From: Leishmania donovani
Lineage: Eukaryota > Euglenozoa > Kinetoplastea > Trypanosomatida > Trypanosomatidae
Length of the DNA: 64,000 bases
Direction of reading: 5' to 3'
Assembly (NCBI RefSeq): GCF_000227135.1
Contig: NC_018263.1
Coordinates: 1,251,626 to 1,315,625, forward strand
Part shown: piece by piece, positions 19,135-29,728 of the stretch
Numbering within the stretch: the stretch's first letter is position 1
How the letters are laid out: each line of letters opens with the position of its first letter
The notes under the pieces: generated by a model
What the model was told of the DNA's origin: nothing
Databases searched by the model: none
The model's input: only the letters and a program-made list of their open reading frames with translations
Position numbers and translations under genes: made by a program

Positions 19135-19884
19135 TCAGATCACCTCGACCGGGTACAGCCCCGGTTCTTCCTCCAGCGTAGAAAGAGCGAGGCCGTCCTG
19201 CAGGAGGCGCTCGACCGCGTCCTCGTCAGCGCTGAAGAGGTCCCAGCCCGGCTCGCCCAGGACTTCCCGCCAGTTGTCCCACTCGCAGTACTCGCTGGCG
19301 ATGAGGCAGTGCTGCGGCTTCAGAGCAGCCACGTCGCTGCTGTGCAACCGTTGAAGCTCAGCAAGGGTGTGCGCGTACACCGGAAACGCCGGTGACGCAT
19401 CGTTCAGCTTCCAACCAATCAAATGGCTTGTGTGGAGCAGCAGTGGCATCGACTTTTGCACTGGTCGGAATTGCGAAGATGACGAGTGTGTTTCGGTGGC
19501 CACGGGTGGTATCGTCGCAAAGCCGCGCCGCTGCAAGTAGGAAGCTAGAAGGCGAGTCTTCTTTGAGCACGGGGCAGACACCGGCGATGATGCGGCGGCA
19601 GGCAGGCCGGCCCACGGAACCCGGTTGCCTGGCCTAAGACTGACTCCCGCGATCCCGCTCGGCCGCTTGGCGAGGAGTAGCACATATGACGGATCGCAGG
19701 ACGCTCGCATGAGTCGCGGCATTGCTGTCACCTGCACCGCCTCGGAGGCAGACCTGAAGGATAGCGATGTTGGCCGCACTAAACACGATGACGATGAGGA
19801 GGTAGTCTCCACCCTGTGACGGAGGTGATGGTGGCCGAGCTGGAGAATGGACTTTATGGCCCACTGCGTGTCGACGGAGGCCAT
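19135..19884 (-). CDS. Hypothetical protein, possibly kinetoplastid-specific
   Basis: 249-aa frame with a true ATG at 19884. The C-terminal 110 residues look like a real folded protein: FPVYAHTLAELQRLHSSDV, CLIASEYCEWDNWREVLGEP and an acidic end finishing EPGLYPVEVI. The N-terminal half is Ser-rich and basic; an internal ATG at residue 54 (MPRLMRASCDPSYVLLLAKR) is an equally good start and would leave a possible organellar targeting N-terminus. I do not recognise the family and propose no function. Confidence 0.68.
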   Translation of the reverse strand: MASVDTQWAIKSILQLGHHHLRHRVETTSSSSSCLVRPTSLSFRSASEAVQVTAMPRLMRASCDPSYVLLLAKRPSGIAGVSLRPGNRVPWAGLPAAASSPVSAPCSKKTRLLASYLQRRGFATIPPVATETHSSSSQFRPVQKSMPLLLHTSHLIGWKLNDASPAFPVYAHTLAELQRLHSSDVAALKPQHCLIASEYCEWDNWREVLGEPGWDLFSADEDAVERLLQDGLALSTLEEEPGLYPVEVI

Positions 19885-20827
19885 TTTATCGAGTCTGCTG
19901 TATGGATCTTATGGTTCTTTTCTAGAGTGGTGCGTGCAGTGCGTCTAACGATTAGGACACGAAAAGCCAAAAAAAAAAAACAAGGAAAAAGAGCGAAGTG
20001 CAGCCGCGTCGCTCGCTCTTCCGACAGCCGAGTGAGAGATAAATGATTCTGTGCGGCAGAAAATGGTGAGAGGCAGAGCGGTGCACGTATGGGCGTGTGT
20101 GCGAATGTGGGAAGAGGGTAGAAGACTGTATGCGATTGTGCTTTGCGTGGTGCTGTTGCGTGAATCGGAACGCGACGGGTTGCTGTTTTTATGGCGTGGG
20201 GGTGGGGCCGCATTCTTAATTTGAGGAAAGAGCGAGAGAGAAGCGAGCATGCTAGTTAAGGTGGGGGCCCAGAATGCATGCGGGCCACATCTGTGGAGGG
20301 AACACGGCGACAAATGACAGCTCCATGGAATGAGCAAACAACCAACGCACACCCCGTCCGTTGGAGCCAATCGCAAGGGAGAGCGAGGGTTTCGGGAGCA
20401 GCTGCAAATCAAGGAAGGCCTACTCATCCAACTCTCGTGCACAGTCGCCCATACTGTCTGCGCCCCAGCAGAGGATGACAAAGGCAAACAAAAAGCACCA
20501 AGAGCTCGCACGCGTCCTGCGTGCGAGCGGTTATCCATGAAGTTGACTCGCCCCTCTGCCGTGTGCCGCCGCTCATGATTTTACGCTCTAAAGACTCAGC
20601 GCCTATTCGTGGACGCGGAGACATGCATGTGCAGAGCGGTGAGAGAATAAGAAGCGAGACAAGGAGAGCGAGGCGAGTCGCCCTTCTCACGCTCTCCTCC
20701 CTCCTCTTAGCATGCAACTGGAAAACCGCGTCATCAAACCGACGCCGGAAGAGCAGTCCCGAATGCACGAGCGCCGGTATAGTCCCGCACTATGTCAGGG
20801 GCTCTTTCGCTCAAATAGAGTAGAGAA
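19885..20827. other. Intergenic
   Basis: Contains an A-rich patch (19970-19990) and purine-rich runs; no supported gene. Confidence 0.6.
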
Positions 20828-22231
20828 TCACTGCCACGGCGGCTGAGGGTTCTGCGGCCCGTCATTCTGCTGCTTCGTCACCGACAAGACGACGATGCGA
20901 TTGTGGTTGGGGATGGAAGACGCGTTTGACGACAGGGACGCACCCCAACCTTCCTGCGGAGGCGGTAGATTGCTCGCAAAAGGCGACGGCTGGTAAGCCT
21001 GGGCCGGTGCACCGTTCGCGGAGGGGTAGGCGGTGGCGCCTGGTGCGCCGCTCTTGAAGTTGTAGCTCTGTGGCTGGGCGGGCGCAGCGTACGGGGCCGC
21101 GCTCCCGGAAGAGCCGAGAAACCCTATCATATGCTGCTGTTGCTGTTGCAGCTGTGCCGGCGCGGGTTGACCCCAAGTGAACGGCTGCGGTTGCTGCTGC
21201 TGGTACGGGTAGGGATTCGCCGCAGGTGCGGATGGTGCGGCAAAATCGAACGTCGATGCGTGCTGACTTCCTACACATGGCGCGCACACCATCGGGCCAC
21301 TTGCAGCGTAGGGAGTCGGCTGCGCTTGCTGCTGCTGCTGGTACGGCAGCTGTGAGGACTGCAGCTGCGTAGGTGCCATCATGCTGCTCTGGGGGCCTTG
21401 AGTGAAGTTGTACATGCCGCCATCAGTAGGATAGCTCATCGACTGCTGTTGCTGTTGTTGCTGTGGATGAGGAGCGCTATATCCACCTGCTGGCTGCACC
21501 ACTGGCGGCGGCACTCCAGCAAACAAGTCAGCCACGATACTGGTTACTGTTGCGGGCTGCTGCGGCGCTGGAGGAGCAGGGGCGTGCAAGGTAGTCATTG
21601 GTGGTGGTGGTGCTGCTGCATGCGCTGTAGGTTGCGGTGTCGACGAAGACTGCACTGATGCAGAGAACAGGCTGTCGAAGGCGTCCTCTTGCGGCGGTCG
21701 CGCGGGATTCGTCGGTGCCGAAACGGGCCCGGGTTGCGCCGTGGGTGCCTCTGGAATTGAAGCGAGAGAGGACTCTGCAGGCCTCGTCACGGACAAAGGT
21801 GGTGGCGCCTGTGAAGGCTGTTCCCTTGCGTGCTCCCACGAGTCTTGCAAAGCGGAGAGCTCCTGCGCATTCAAAAACCGCCGTTCTTCGAAGACCACGC
21901 GCACGTGGTCTTTCAGCGCCATCACGTCACCGGAGCGAGGGAGCTGGTTGTGAAAGGTGCTCAACCATACCTTGAGGGCCCGGTCGTTGCCGGCTACGGA
22001 GAAACGGGCGATCTCGTCATCCGTAAACTCACTCATCGTGATCCCCTTCACCTTGTGCTGAAAGGAGCGGTGCACGGCGCTGCAGCCGGAGCAGACAAGA
22101 ATGCCAAAATCTGAGACTACGTACAGCGGACCTCGCATGCCGCAATCAAAACAGCTCTTGTTGCCACCATTCTGGCTGAGCTTCCGCAGCACCTCCTTGT
22201 GCCGCTCCGACTTGCGCTGTCGAATATTCAT
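20828..22231 (-). CDS. ArfGAP domain protein with Gln/Pro-rich tail
   Basis: 467-aa putative GTPase-activating protein for ARF-family GTPases in vesicle traffic. The N-terminal ArfGAP zinc finger is clear: Cys27, Cys30, Cys47 and Cys50 (CFDC...CSGC) followed by AVHRSF with the arginine finger at Arg55, and then LKVWLSTFHNQLPRSG. The remaining 330 residues are Pro/Ala/Gln/Ser-rich with several polyglutamine runs (five to seven Gln) and scattered FxxG/NPY-like motifs, comparable to the clathrin-adaptor tails of SMAP or AGFG proteins. The ATG at 22231 directly precedes the domain (MNIRQRKSERHKEVLRKL). The missing Trp just before the second Cys pair is a divergence from typical ArfGAPs. Confidence 0.93.
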   Translation of the reverse strand: MNIRQRKSERHKEVLRKLSQNGGNKSCFDCGMRGPLYVVSDFGILVCSGCSAVHRSFQHKVKGITMSEFTDDEIARFSVAGNDRALKVWLSTFHNQLPRSGDVMALKDHVRVVFEERRFLNAQELSALQDSWEHAREQPSQAPPPLSVTRPAESSLASIPEAPTAQPGPVSAPTNPARPPQEDAFDSLFSASVQSSSTPQPTAHAAAPPPPMTTLHAPAPPAPQQPATVTSIVADLFAGVPPPVVQPAGGYSAPHPQQQQQQQSMSYPTDGGMYNFTQGPQSSMMAPTQLQSSQLPYQQQQQAQPTPYAASGPMVCAPCVGSQHASTFDFAAPSAPAANPYPYQQQQPQPFTWGQPAPAQLQQQQQHMIGFLGSSGSAAPYAAPAQPQSYNFKSGAPGATAYPSANGAPAQAYQPSPFASNLPPPQEGWGASLSSNASSIPNHNRIVVLSVTKQQNDGPQNPQPPWQ

Positions 22232-22731
22232 CCTTGCTTTTTGAAAGACACTGGTGACTTTTCGTTTTTTTTTTATTTTATTACTTCTCAGCGCTACGTG
22301 TGCAGGTCTTCTGCCCCACTAAAGGCGCTGCAATGCTGCCGTGAACGACGTCGCGGAAATAAAAAAGTATGCATCCGAGGGTGTCGACAAGGATGACGAA
22401 AGCGGTGCCAGTGGTGATACTCACCGGGCTCTTTGCTTTGGCGCCCGCGCTTTTCTGAGTAGACTACCGAAGCTGATCGGTGAAGGCGCACGGAGAAGTT
22501 GCTATTGCGAGGTGAGGAGGGGGTGGGTAAGGGCGAGGGTGGATGCGCGTACGTGCGTTGTTGTGGATACAGAGAGAGAGAGGGAGACGGTAGAGTGACA
22601 AATAATGCGCGTCAAAGAGATCTACAGCACCACAAGAGTCAGAGACAGATCCCGTTCGAGAGTGCAGCAGCGTGCGGCGCCTGTGAGAGCTGTGCCTCGA
22701 TGGCGTTCGAGCATACGTGACGGACGACCTT

Positions 22732-22756
22732 CCTCTTTAAAGAGGTCCCACCGGTG
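22732..22756. repeat. Adjacent palindromes (14 bp and 8 bp)
   Basis: cctctttaaagagg (22732-22745) is a perfect 14-bp palindrome and caccggtg (22749-22756) a perfect 8-bp one three bases later. Confidence 0.85.
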
Positions 22757-22815
22757 ACGTGCGGGGTCCGAAGCTTGTCACGCGAAACGAACAAAGTGCT
22801 CTCAACATCAACGAA

Positions 22816-22840
22816 AAACCTCCGTCATACACGGAGGTTT
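22816..22840. repeat. 10-bp stem / 5-nt loop hairpin
   Basis: aaacctccgt and acggaggttt are perfect inverted arms around a catac loop. In the transcribed sense it falls in the 3' UTR/intergenic region of the TBCC gene. Confidence 0.9.
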
Positions 22841-23115
22841 CCTCGTCTTTCAATGCAGCGGCGTTCAAGACCTCTGTGCCTCCCACTTCTTCCTCTGATC
22901 AGCCCCACCAAATGCACATACACACACACCGTGGGATGATACACGGGAGGCAAAGGTTCGATAGACCCCCTCGCTCTACCTCACTCACAGTGCACGGAAT
23001 CCTGTCCGCACCGGACACGAGAGGAGCAAGAACAATATGCAAAAAAAAAACGAGTGCACCATTACAGTGTATGTAGCCGTGTGTGTGCGTGCGTGCTTGA
23101 CCGCTGCTCCACGAC

Positions 23116-24123
23116 TCAATGGTCTGCGGCATCTGTGGAGTGGGCGGTCGAGGGTGAAGGCAGGGTTGCGGGCCCGAAAACGGTGGTGCTCGCCTTTTCT
23201 TCCTCTCTGGCGAGCACACGCCAGTGAGGACTCGCGCTCTTCTTCACCCACTGAAAGTCGTCCACCTTGACGTAGTTCTGCTCCGTCCGCGCTGTATCTT
23301 CGATTTCGCCGACCCTAGAAACCCACTCTGCATGGGTGGCGTACGTCTTTCCATCCTCCGTGCACGAGCTCAGCAGGCCCACCCAGCACCGATACGGCCC
23401 GAAACGCATTGCATCACATTCTTCAATGATCGGAGTAGACGCGCACCACGCGTAGAGATCGAGGTTTGTGCAGCCCTTCAGTCGCAGCTGATGACACGCC
23501 ACGTATACACGGCAATTTGTGCAGTTTGATAGAAAGGCGGACCCGGCAATAGGAAGGCAGTAGATGGCACACTCCGCGCAGCCGTTGATGAAGACGCCCC
23601 TCGAATGACTGATGAAGAGGTCCGTGCCCGTGGACGGCCCGTAGACATTGCCAAAGCCGTTGGTGCTGCTAACAGTCCCTGCAACCGGCACGGTAGCCGT
23701 CGCAGTCGCTTCGTTCGTATCGGATATACCCGTCAGGGACAATGAGGGAGTGGCGGGCTCGGCATCGGACGTCGGCTTCGCCTTGAGGCGTGAGGAGAAC
23801 TTGAACTTCTTTGGCGCTGCGCTGCTGTGCTTTTCATCCACGCGTTGCTGCAGACGAGCGAGAATCACGTTTGCCTTCGCCATCTCGTGCGCGGTAAGAG
23901 AGATGCTATTTGACGTGTCCTGCACCAGTGTCCGTAGTGCGTCGATGCGCTGCTGCGACTCTGTCACGTTGCCCTCCTGAAGGAGCTGCGTGACCTCCGC
24001 TTCCAGCAGCTCGGCCTCCGCCTCGTACTGCTGGCGCTGCAGCGTGATGGCCCCAGTTTCCTTCGAGCGCTGTCGCCGCTGCTCCTCGCGCTCCTGGCGC
24101 AGCTTGAGGAACTTCGCCTCCAT
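23116..24123 (-). CDS. TBCC: Tubulin-binding cofactor C
   Basis: 335-aa tubulin-folding cofactor that stimulates GTP hydrolysis on beta-tubulin in the cofactor supercomplex. Residues 1 to about 105 form a charged helical region (MEAKFLKLRQEREEQRRQR ... LARLQQRVDEKH) like the spectrin-type N-domain of TBCC. A Lys/Ser/Thr linker follows. From about residue 165 to 265 a C-CAP/cofactor C beta-helix is recognisable: LFISHSRGVFINGCAECAIY, FLSNCTNCRVYVACHQLRLK and PIIEECDAMRFGPYRCWVG. Arg214 in CHQLRLKGC occupies the catalytic arginine-finger position of the family. The start is the first ATG. The N-terminal helical domain favours TBCC over RP2 or TBCCD1. Confidence 0.93.
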   Translation of the reverse strand: MEAKFLKLRQEREEQRRQRSKETGAITLQRQQYEAEAELLEAEVTQLLQEGNVTESQQRIDALRTLVQDTSNSISLTAHEMAKANVILARLQQRVDEKHSSAAPKKFKFSSRLKAKPTSDAEPATPSLSLTGISDTNEATATATVPVAGTVSSTNGFGNVYGPSTGTDLFISHSRGVFINGCAECAIYCLPIAGSAFLSNCTNCRVYVACHQLRLKGCTNLDLYAWCASTPIIEECDAMRFGPYRCWVGLLSSCTEDGKTYATHAEWVSRVGEIEDTARTEQNYVKVDDFQWVKKSASPHWRVLAREEEKASTTVFGPATLPSPSTAHSTDAADH

Positions 24124-24852
24124 TGCGCTGTAGCGATTTTACAGCGTGAATGCTCGATTGTAGACGAAAGAAGTATCGTCGCTCCTGGAGAGGGGAGTAT
24201 GGGAGGGAGCGAAGGAGAAAGGGCCCGGGAATGCGGAGGTGCGTGGGCGAGGAAAAGGACAGAGGCAACGGGAACGAGAAAGGCGTGCACACGGTGAATT
24301 TCAACAGCTGCATCGATGCTGATGCGCGCGCAGGCGCGGAAACGTGGCGGGGCGGCGTCTCGCGAGAATGGACGTATGTAGCGAAACACGCGTGTCCCTT
24401 GAACTTCCCTGTACGCAGAACCTGCACGAAAAAAAAAATACATGACAGCCAACATACTTCGGATTGCGCAAGTGCTCGCGCGTGCGTTCATGTGTGACAC
24501 CATCTGCGGCACAAGACGGTGCACGTCGTCGAATGACGTCGTAGCGGCGATGAGCCGACGAGAACAAGAAAAGGAAAAGCTCCAACACTGTAATACAGTC
24601 CGCTAAGACGCGAACGCTTGCCCAGCGTGCTGGAGAAGGAGGACGCAAAAGGGAAGAGGAGATAGAGAGAGAGCACGCCTCCACAATGCACCACATCGCC
24701 GGAAGGACACGAAACCCTTGTCGACAGCCGCGTGCCCTCACCCGACCAACATGATCGTTGCTGGGCTTTCTCTCTCTCTATATGTGCGTGTGTGTGTGTG
24801 CATGCACCTCCCTTGTTGCTGTAGCATCTGCCTCGCTCCCCTCCCCTGACAT
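24124..24852. other. Intergenic
   Basis: Spacer without a supported gene; short purine runs upstream of the cofactor C gene. Confidence 0.6.
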
Positions 24853-25887
24853 CTACTTGGTCGCCTTCAGATACTTGGCAAAGATGTCCCGCAGCTTCTC
24901 CTCGTCTAGTTTCTTGCCGAGCACCAACGCGCGTGTGCAGCCGAATGGCACACTCTGCCCCACCATTGGCGTTACATCAAAGAGGTCACCAATGCTTTGG
25001 AGTTGCAGGAGGCTGTATTGCCCATCCTCGCAGCACCATATCGCGGCCTTGCACCTCACTACCTCGAAGCCGTACTCCCCACAGCGGTAGAGGAGGTCGC
25101 TGCCGATGGCGTGCACGTCGCGGCACGAGCTGACTGCGAGGGCGCGCTCTGCTTCAAAGAACTCCAGTGACACCGCACTGATGGAGGAGTGATGGTGTTC
25201 GTGAAGATGCACCAGCTCGGTTGCCGCGCGGGTGGTGTCGATAAACAGAATGTCCCGCACGTTGGGCACGCGCGAGTGATCGCTCCGGATGACGGTGGCC
25301 ACAGGGTTGATCTCCCGCACCGCTGAGAGAGCCGCTTTTTGCTGGGCTTCAGTGGCAATGTCGCATTTGTTGAGCACCACCTTGTCCGCCATCAGAATCT
25401 GCCGCTCCGCCTCCTGCATCACGTCTTCGTCGTGCAGGTACATGCAAATGTTTACCGCGTCAACCAGGGTCACGATGCCAGACAGGTAAAGGTGGCCGCA
25501 GAGCGCCAAATCCTGCCAGAACATTGCCGCGATCGGCCCAGGGTCCGCAAGCCCGGACGTCTCCACAAGAATTAAATCGAACGTGCCTCTGCGCTCCATT
25601 AGCGACTCTAGGGCCTTCACCGTCTGCGTCTGGGCGGTGCAACACATGCACCCATTGCTCAGCTCCAGCCACTCATCATCCGGCTTCTCGGAGCTCTTCA
25701 GCGTCAGACCCTTCTCGATGGTCTTGCCGAACTCGAACTCGTTCACAATGACGGCAATGCGCATGTTATGATCCGCCGACAGGATGTAGTGCAACAGCGT
25801 CGTCTTGCCGCTGCCGAGAAATCCTGTGAGGACGGTCACCGGCACGCGGGCCGAGATCAGCTCCGGGCATTCATCATCGCTACTCAT
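24853..25887 (-). CDS. CobW/COG0523-family GTPase, ZNG1-type metallochaperone
   Basis: 344-aa G3E-family GTPase. Eukaryotic members (ZNG1/CBWD) hand zinc to methionine aminopeptidase 1. The motifs are textbook: P-loop GFLGSGKTTLLHYIL at about residues 22-36, VIVNEFEFGKTIEKG, the metal-binding CMCC within ELSNGCMCCTAQ, switch ETSGLADPGPI and base-recognition LNKCDIA. A His-rich stretch (LHEHHHSS) in the middle adds further likely metal ligands. The C-terminal CobW_C domain follows, ending near residue 340. The ATG at 25887 gives an N-terminal peptide MSSDDECPELISARVPVTVL; CPELISARVPV resembles the CPELxPxxx motif that ZNG1 proteins use to bind METAP1. Well supported. Confidence 0.95.
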   Translation of the reverse strand: MSSDDECPELISARVPVTVLTGFLGSGKTTLLHYILSADHNMRIAVIVNEFEFGKTIEKGLTLKSSEKPDDEWLELSNGCMCCTAQTQTVKALESLMERRGTFDLILVETSGLADPGPIAAMFWQDLALCGHLYLSGIVTLVDAVNICMYLHDEDVMQEAERQILMADKVVLNKCDIATEAQQKAALSAVREINPVATVIRSDHSRVPNVRDILFIDTTRAATELVHLHEHHHSSISAVSLEFFEAERALAVSSCRDVHAIGSDLLYRCGEYGFEVVRCKAAIWCCEDGQYSLLQLQSIGDLFDVTPMVGQSVPFGCTRALVLGKKLDEEKLRDIFAKYLKATK

Positions 25888-26162
25888 TCTTACCTAGAGG
25901 AAAAAGGGCGAGAGAGAGTCGGGAGCGGGATGGGAAGTGCGGGCGAAGCCGTGGGAAACACCCAAGTGAAAGGCGCCTCCAAGGAAATGTCGGTCGACTC
26001 GCCGGTTCTTCGTTCGCGCATGAGTGAATGCGATCGAAGGGGAGGGGGTGGCGGAGTGGTAGAGGACGGCGGGAGAGAGAGAGAGAGGAGAAAGGCTGGT
26101 GCATGTAGTCGCCAGAGAAACCGGCGGAGCAGGGGCGGCTTTGCTTCCTTGGCTACCCCGCT

Positions 26163-26187
26163 CGCAGCAGCGGCAGCCGCTGCTGCG
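26163..26187. repeat. 11-bp stem / 3-nt loop GC-rich hairpin
   Basis: cgcagcagcgg and ccgctgctgcg are perfect inverted arms around cag, giving a very stable predicted hairpin in DNA or RNA. It lies about 275 bp upstream of the CobW gene ATG. Confidence 0.9.
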
Positions 26188-28103
26188 CTTGCTCTTCATT
26201 GTGCTAGCAGCTCACAAGAAATTTTTGAAACAGGCGTGGCCTACAGAGCTGTGCTAAGGGGGAGAGAGGCGTTTGCGCTAAGCGGCCGCACCCATACGCA
26301 AACCACTGAAGAGCGTGTGGGTGCGGATGCGGTCTCTGACACGCGCACCGTTTCGTATACCAGCCACTCATTTATTCCGCCACTCATCGTTCCCACTGCA
26401 GACAAGCGACTCGGGAGGTTTTCTCTTATGGTTGACGAGGTTCCAACGGATACATATCCAAACAGACACACACACACACACACGTGAGGAAAAAAAAAGA
26501 CAGTCTTCACGGGCGACTTGATGGGTGGAAGAGGGGACAAAAAGCGAGCAAAAAAAAAACGTGGAGACTGCTGGCGCTCATGATAGTTGCACACGGTTTT
26601 CAGCATTCTGCGAACATTTAGGCGAACACATTTCCCCCGCGCCTTTGCTACGCTCGCGGGTCTCGTGCATCCGCTCAGAAGACTTCTGGGCAGACCCACA
26701 AAAACGTCCCGTTAACGGCGATGGGAGTAGCATCGCTTGGACTCTGGTGGAGCAGAGCTCCAACATGTTTTTGTGTGGAGGAGAGCACACGCAGGCATTA
26801 CGCTACTTGCGAGACGGGCCGTCACACATTCTTGAGCCGTCGCAGGTGTGCTTACACATATTGGTGAGGGGGGAGGAAGGGGGAGGAGGGGGGTCTCTCT
26901 TGTTGCGCAGTCCGCGTAGACTGCCACCCGCACAAAACCGCCGAGGGCGCAGCGAGCTGTCGGCGTGCCAGCTTCCTCACAAAACCGGGAGCTGGGAGGC
27001 CGCATGGTGACACGTTGACGACAACGCAATGCAGAGGGAAATGCAAAACGAACAGTAAAGGAGAATGTAAGAACTGCACTGAAACCGTGATGAAGCAATG
27101 GAAAAGTAGCGTACAGGATTAGACACTGCGGATGAAGAACTCATGGCCGCACGTGAGGGTGTAACGAGCAGCATGGACAACGTCCAAGGGCACCTGTCGT
27201 GCTGTCGTGCCAAAGAGAGCGAGCATCCTCTCTGCTTTTCAGCCCTTTGGCGCGTTTTCATCCGTAGCTTCCCGCTGCCAACAAGGGAAAACGCGATGCG
27301 CTCATGATGCCGTCGCGTCGTCGTTTGCGCTTCAGATGAAAGGGGCTGGAAAAGACGAAGGGGAACGTCGACTAAATACAGGCAGAAGGAAAAAAAGAGA
27401 GTAGGCGAGGGGGCAGGCTTTCTTCGAAAACATTATTGGTGGGGCGCTTACGTTTGCGGAGCGACAGGACTTCACCATCTCGAGAGACCCTTGTTGCTTG
27501 CTCAGAGGTGTAAACAGAAGATGGGAGAAGAGGGGGCGCGAGGGGACAAAAAGTTCCAGTCCCACTCACGTGTACCCACATGGCTCCGTGCGCACAATCC
27601 TACCTTGCTTTCGTCCCGGCCTCGTTGTTCACGTTCACAAGCACGTAATGATGTGCGCTTCGCTTTGTGCGATCTTCGCTTGCGTTTTATTCAAACGTTG
27701 CTCGGCACGCTTTCATTGCTCACCGTTGGACTTTGCGCCTACATGCGTACACCCTCACGCACGAAAAAAAAAAAAAACAGGTCAAGCACGAGGTGTAGAC
27801 GAGTTCCACTGGAGAGAGAGAGGAATATGGGGGCCAACCAAAGCCAAAATCGAACTAAGGACTCGACGACATCACATGCATCCATGCAGTAATGGGGAGT
27901 TCACACATGCGCGCAGTACACAATTGCTATTACTATTTCCTCACCTTCTCCGGTTCACTGGAGTCGGTGCTCGTGTGCGTGTGCGTGCGTGTGCATGTGT
28001 ATGCAAGGCGGGGGGGGTGAGGAGCGCAAAATGAACTTTCCTAGGCACGAGTGAGGCTGGTAAGTATGCGCGGACAGATGCGAAAACACACACAAAGTAA
28101 TGC

Positions 28104-28119
28104 ATATATATATATATAT
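28104..28119. repeat. (AT)8 element, context aatgc-AT-gtat
   Basis: AT run preceded by aatgc and followed by gtatataagg. A sister element with nearly the same flanks lies 800 bp away. Confidence 0.85.
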
Positions 28120-28903
28120 GTATATAAGGTGTGCCGTGGCCGCGGGAGAGGGCAGGAGAGAAGGTGTCGAGGCGAAACCGAGAAACCAAACAGAGCTCGA
28201 CCTCCTCACAAAGACACTTCCCCCAGACACACATACACACACGCTCACTATAAAAAAGAAGTCGCCGGGGAGCTCTTCACCGTCTCTGCGTACGTACGCA
28301 CGTGTGTGTGTGTTCCCTAATCGCCCTTGAATTTAGTCATATATTTTAACCTGTACACACAACACTGCTACCCACAAATGCTATAATCTCAGGTGAGCGC
28401 CGTAAGACAGGAAGAAGAAAGCGGGCATGATCAACTGCGAGGTTTCCGTGCCTCTGCTTCTCCGTGTGTCCGCAGCACTGGAGGGGTGGGGGTGGGGGTT
28501 AAAAGTCTACGCGGCATGTACCTTAACCCACAGACGCACTCATACACAAAATGATTTTGTCGCACTTCTTCGTTTTCTCAGTTATATGCATGACACCATT
28601 ATATATCTACCTATAGGACACAACAAACGGCTGGAATGAGCGGGTATTTGGAGAACGAACAAAAAAGGAAAAACGGCGTGAGCGTAGGAGGAAACAACAA
28701 GGGCACACGAAAAAAAAAACAGCTGAGGAATACAGGACGGCAAAGAGACCCTGAGGAAGAGAGGAGGTAGCGAAGGGAGGAGCGTGAGGGTGAGGGATGG
28801 AGTGGTGGTGAGGAGGCGAACACGTAAGCACACGTACCCACACAGAGAGACTCAAAACGACAAAAAAGTAGGAGAGAGGTGGAGATGAAGGAGACACATA
28901 ATG

Positions 28904-28918
28904 TATATATATATATAT
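28904..28918. repeat. (TA)n element, context aatg-TA-gtatgc
   Basis: TA run preceded by aatg and followed by gtatgcatg; closely similar in core and flanks to 28104-28119. Confidence 0.85.
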
Positions 28919-29728
28919 GTATGCATGTGCACGCATGTGCGATTTTTGCGCCCTTGTGCGTGTGTCTGTGTGCACGAAGGCAAAGGCAACGGAGGAAAAA
29001 AAAAGGTATACATAGAGAACGTGACGCTCCAGACTCCCCATACTACAGCATAAACTACACATACACATACACGGAGAGACAGCAGATGGTCAACTACTTA
29101 AAAGGACACAAGCACACACGTATACGCTAAAGGCCAGCAGCGACTTCGAGTTATGAACCAGAACTCACGTATTGCTCAATCGGATCATCCTCTTTATGTG
29201 TAGGCTGCTTTCGAGGTTGATGGGTAGTGCTGGTGAAGGCGACCATGTAAGGGAGGTTGTATAGTACATCGGAGAGAGAAATCTTCTATCAGTTTATTCT
29301 CCTTTCCTTTTTGAACACGAGTGACCTCGTGTCGTCGTCGATGACGTGCACAAAACGACAGCAGCACCCCATGGCACAGCTTTTCAGCAGACACAGAGAA
29401 AAAAAAACAAAAAAGAATACAAGAATGCACCACGCCGAGACGTTCGTGAGCCTTGTACATGAATATCGACTGAGGCAGACACGCATACGCGCATCGACCC
29501 ACCAGCTTGAGCGAAAGTTCCGACACGCCTGGGAGATTCACGTGCGCGGCTTTGCATTGCCATGACGAAGTCTAGAGGAACATGAAGAAAGTAAGATGAC
29601 GGAGACCTGGATGGAGAGCGAAGGGGCTGGGGGCGGCTGCGGTGTAGATGAGAGCGAGCAGCTCCGGAAAGCCTCATTCACAGTTGAGTGGCAACACCAC
29701 TAACAGCTCACAGAAACGCACGCCAGCG

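Larger units (their letters stand above)
22232..23115. other. Intergenic with clustered inverted repeats
   Basis: 3' region of the cofactor C gene and 5' region of the ArfGAP gene. No gene seen, but three perfect inverted repeats lie within 110 bp (22732-22840), described separately. Confidence 0.6.
25888..29728. other. 3.8-kb intergenic / long 3' region of adenylate cyclase gene
   Basis: No supported gene on either strand. It holds an 11-bp perfect hairpin at 26163-26187, a (CA)n run at 26466-26482, two near-identical (AT)n elements at about 28100 and 28900, several poly(A)/polypurine runs and long pyrimidine-poor blocks. By direction it contains the 3' UTR of the receptor adenylate cyclase and the 5' region of the CobW gene. 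Retroposon-derived SIDER elements are common in such places, but I could not confirm one. Confidence 0.6.

Noticed and set aside
22940..22975. tRNA-like T-loop (ggttcgataga)
   Set aside because: Flanking bases do not form the T-stem and no A-box or acceptor stem was found.
25888..27400. Possible SIDER/retroposon remnant
   Set aside because: Position is typical but I could not identify the diagnostic 5' signature or a clear target-site duplication by eye, so it is not listed as a feature.
27498..28034. Plus-strand 178-aa frame in the 3.8-kb spacer
   Set aside because: Wrong strand for the cluster, Cys/Val/Arg microsatellite ending, no motif.
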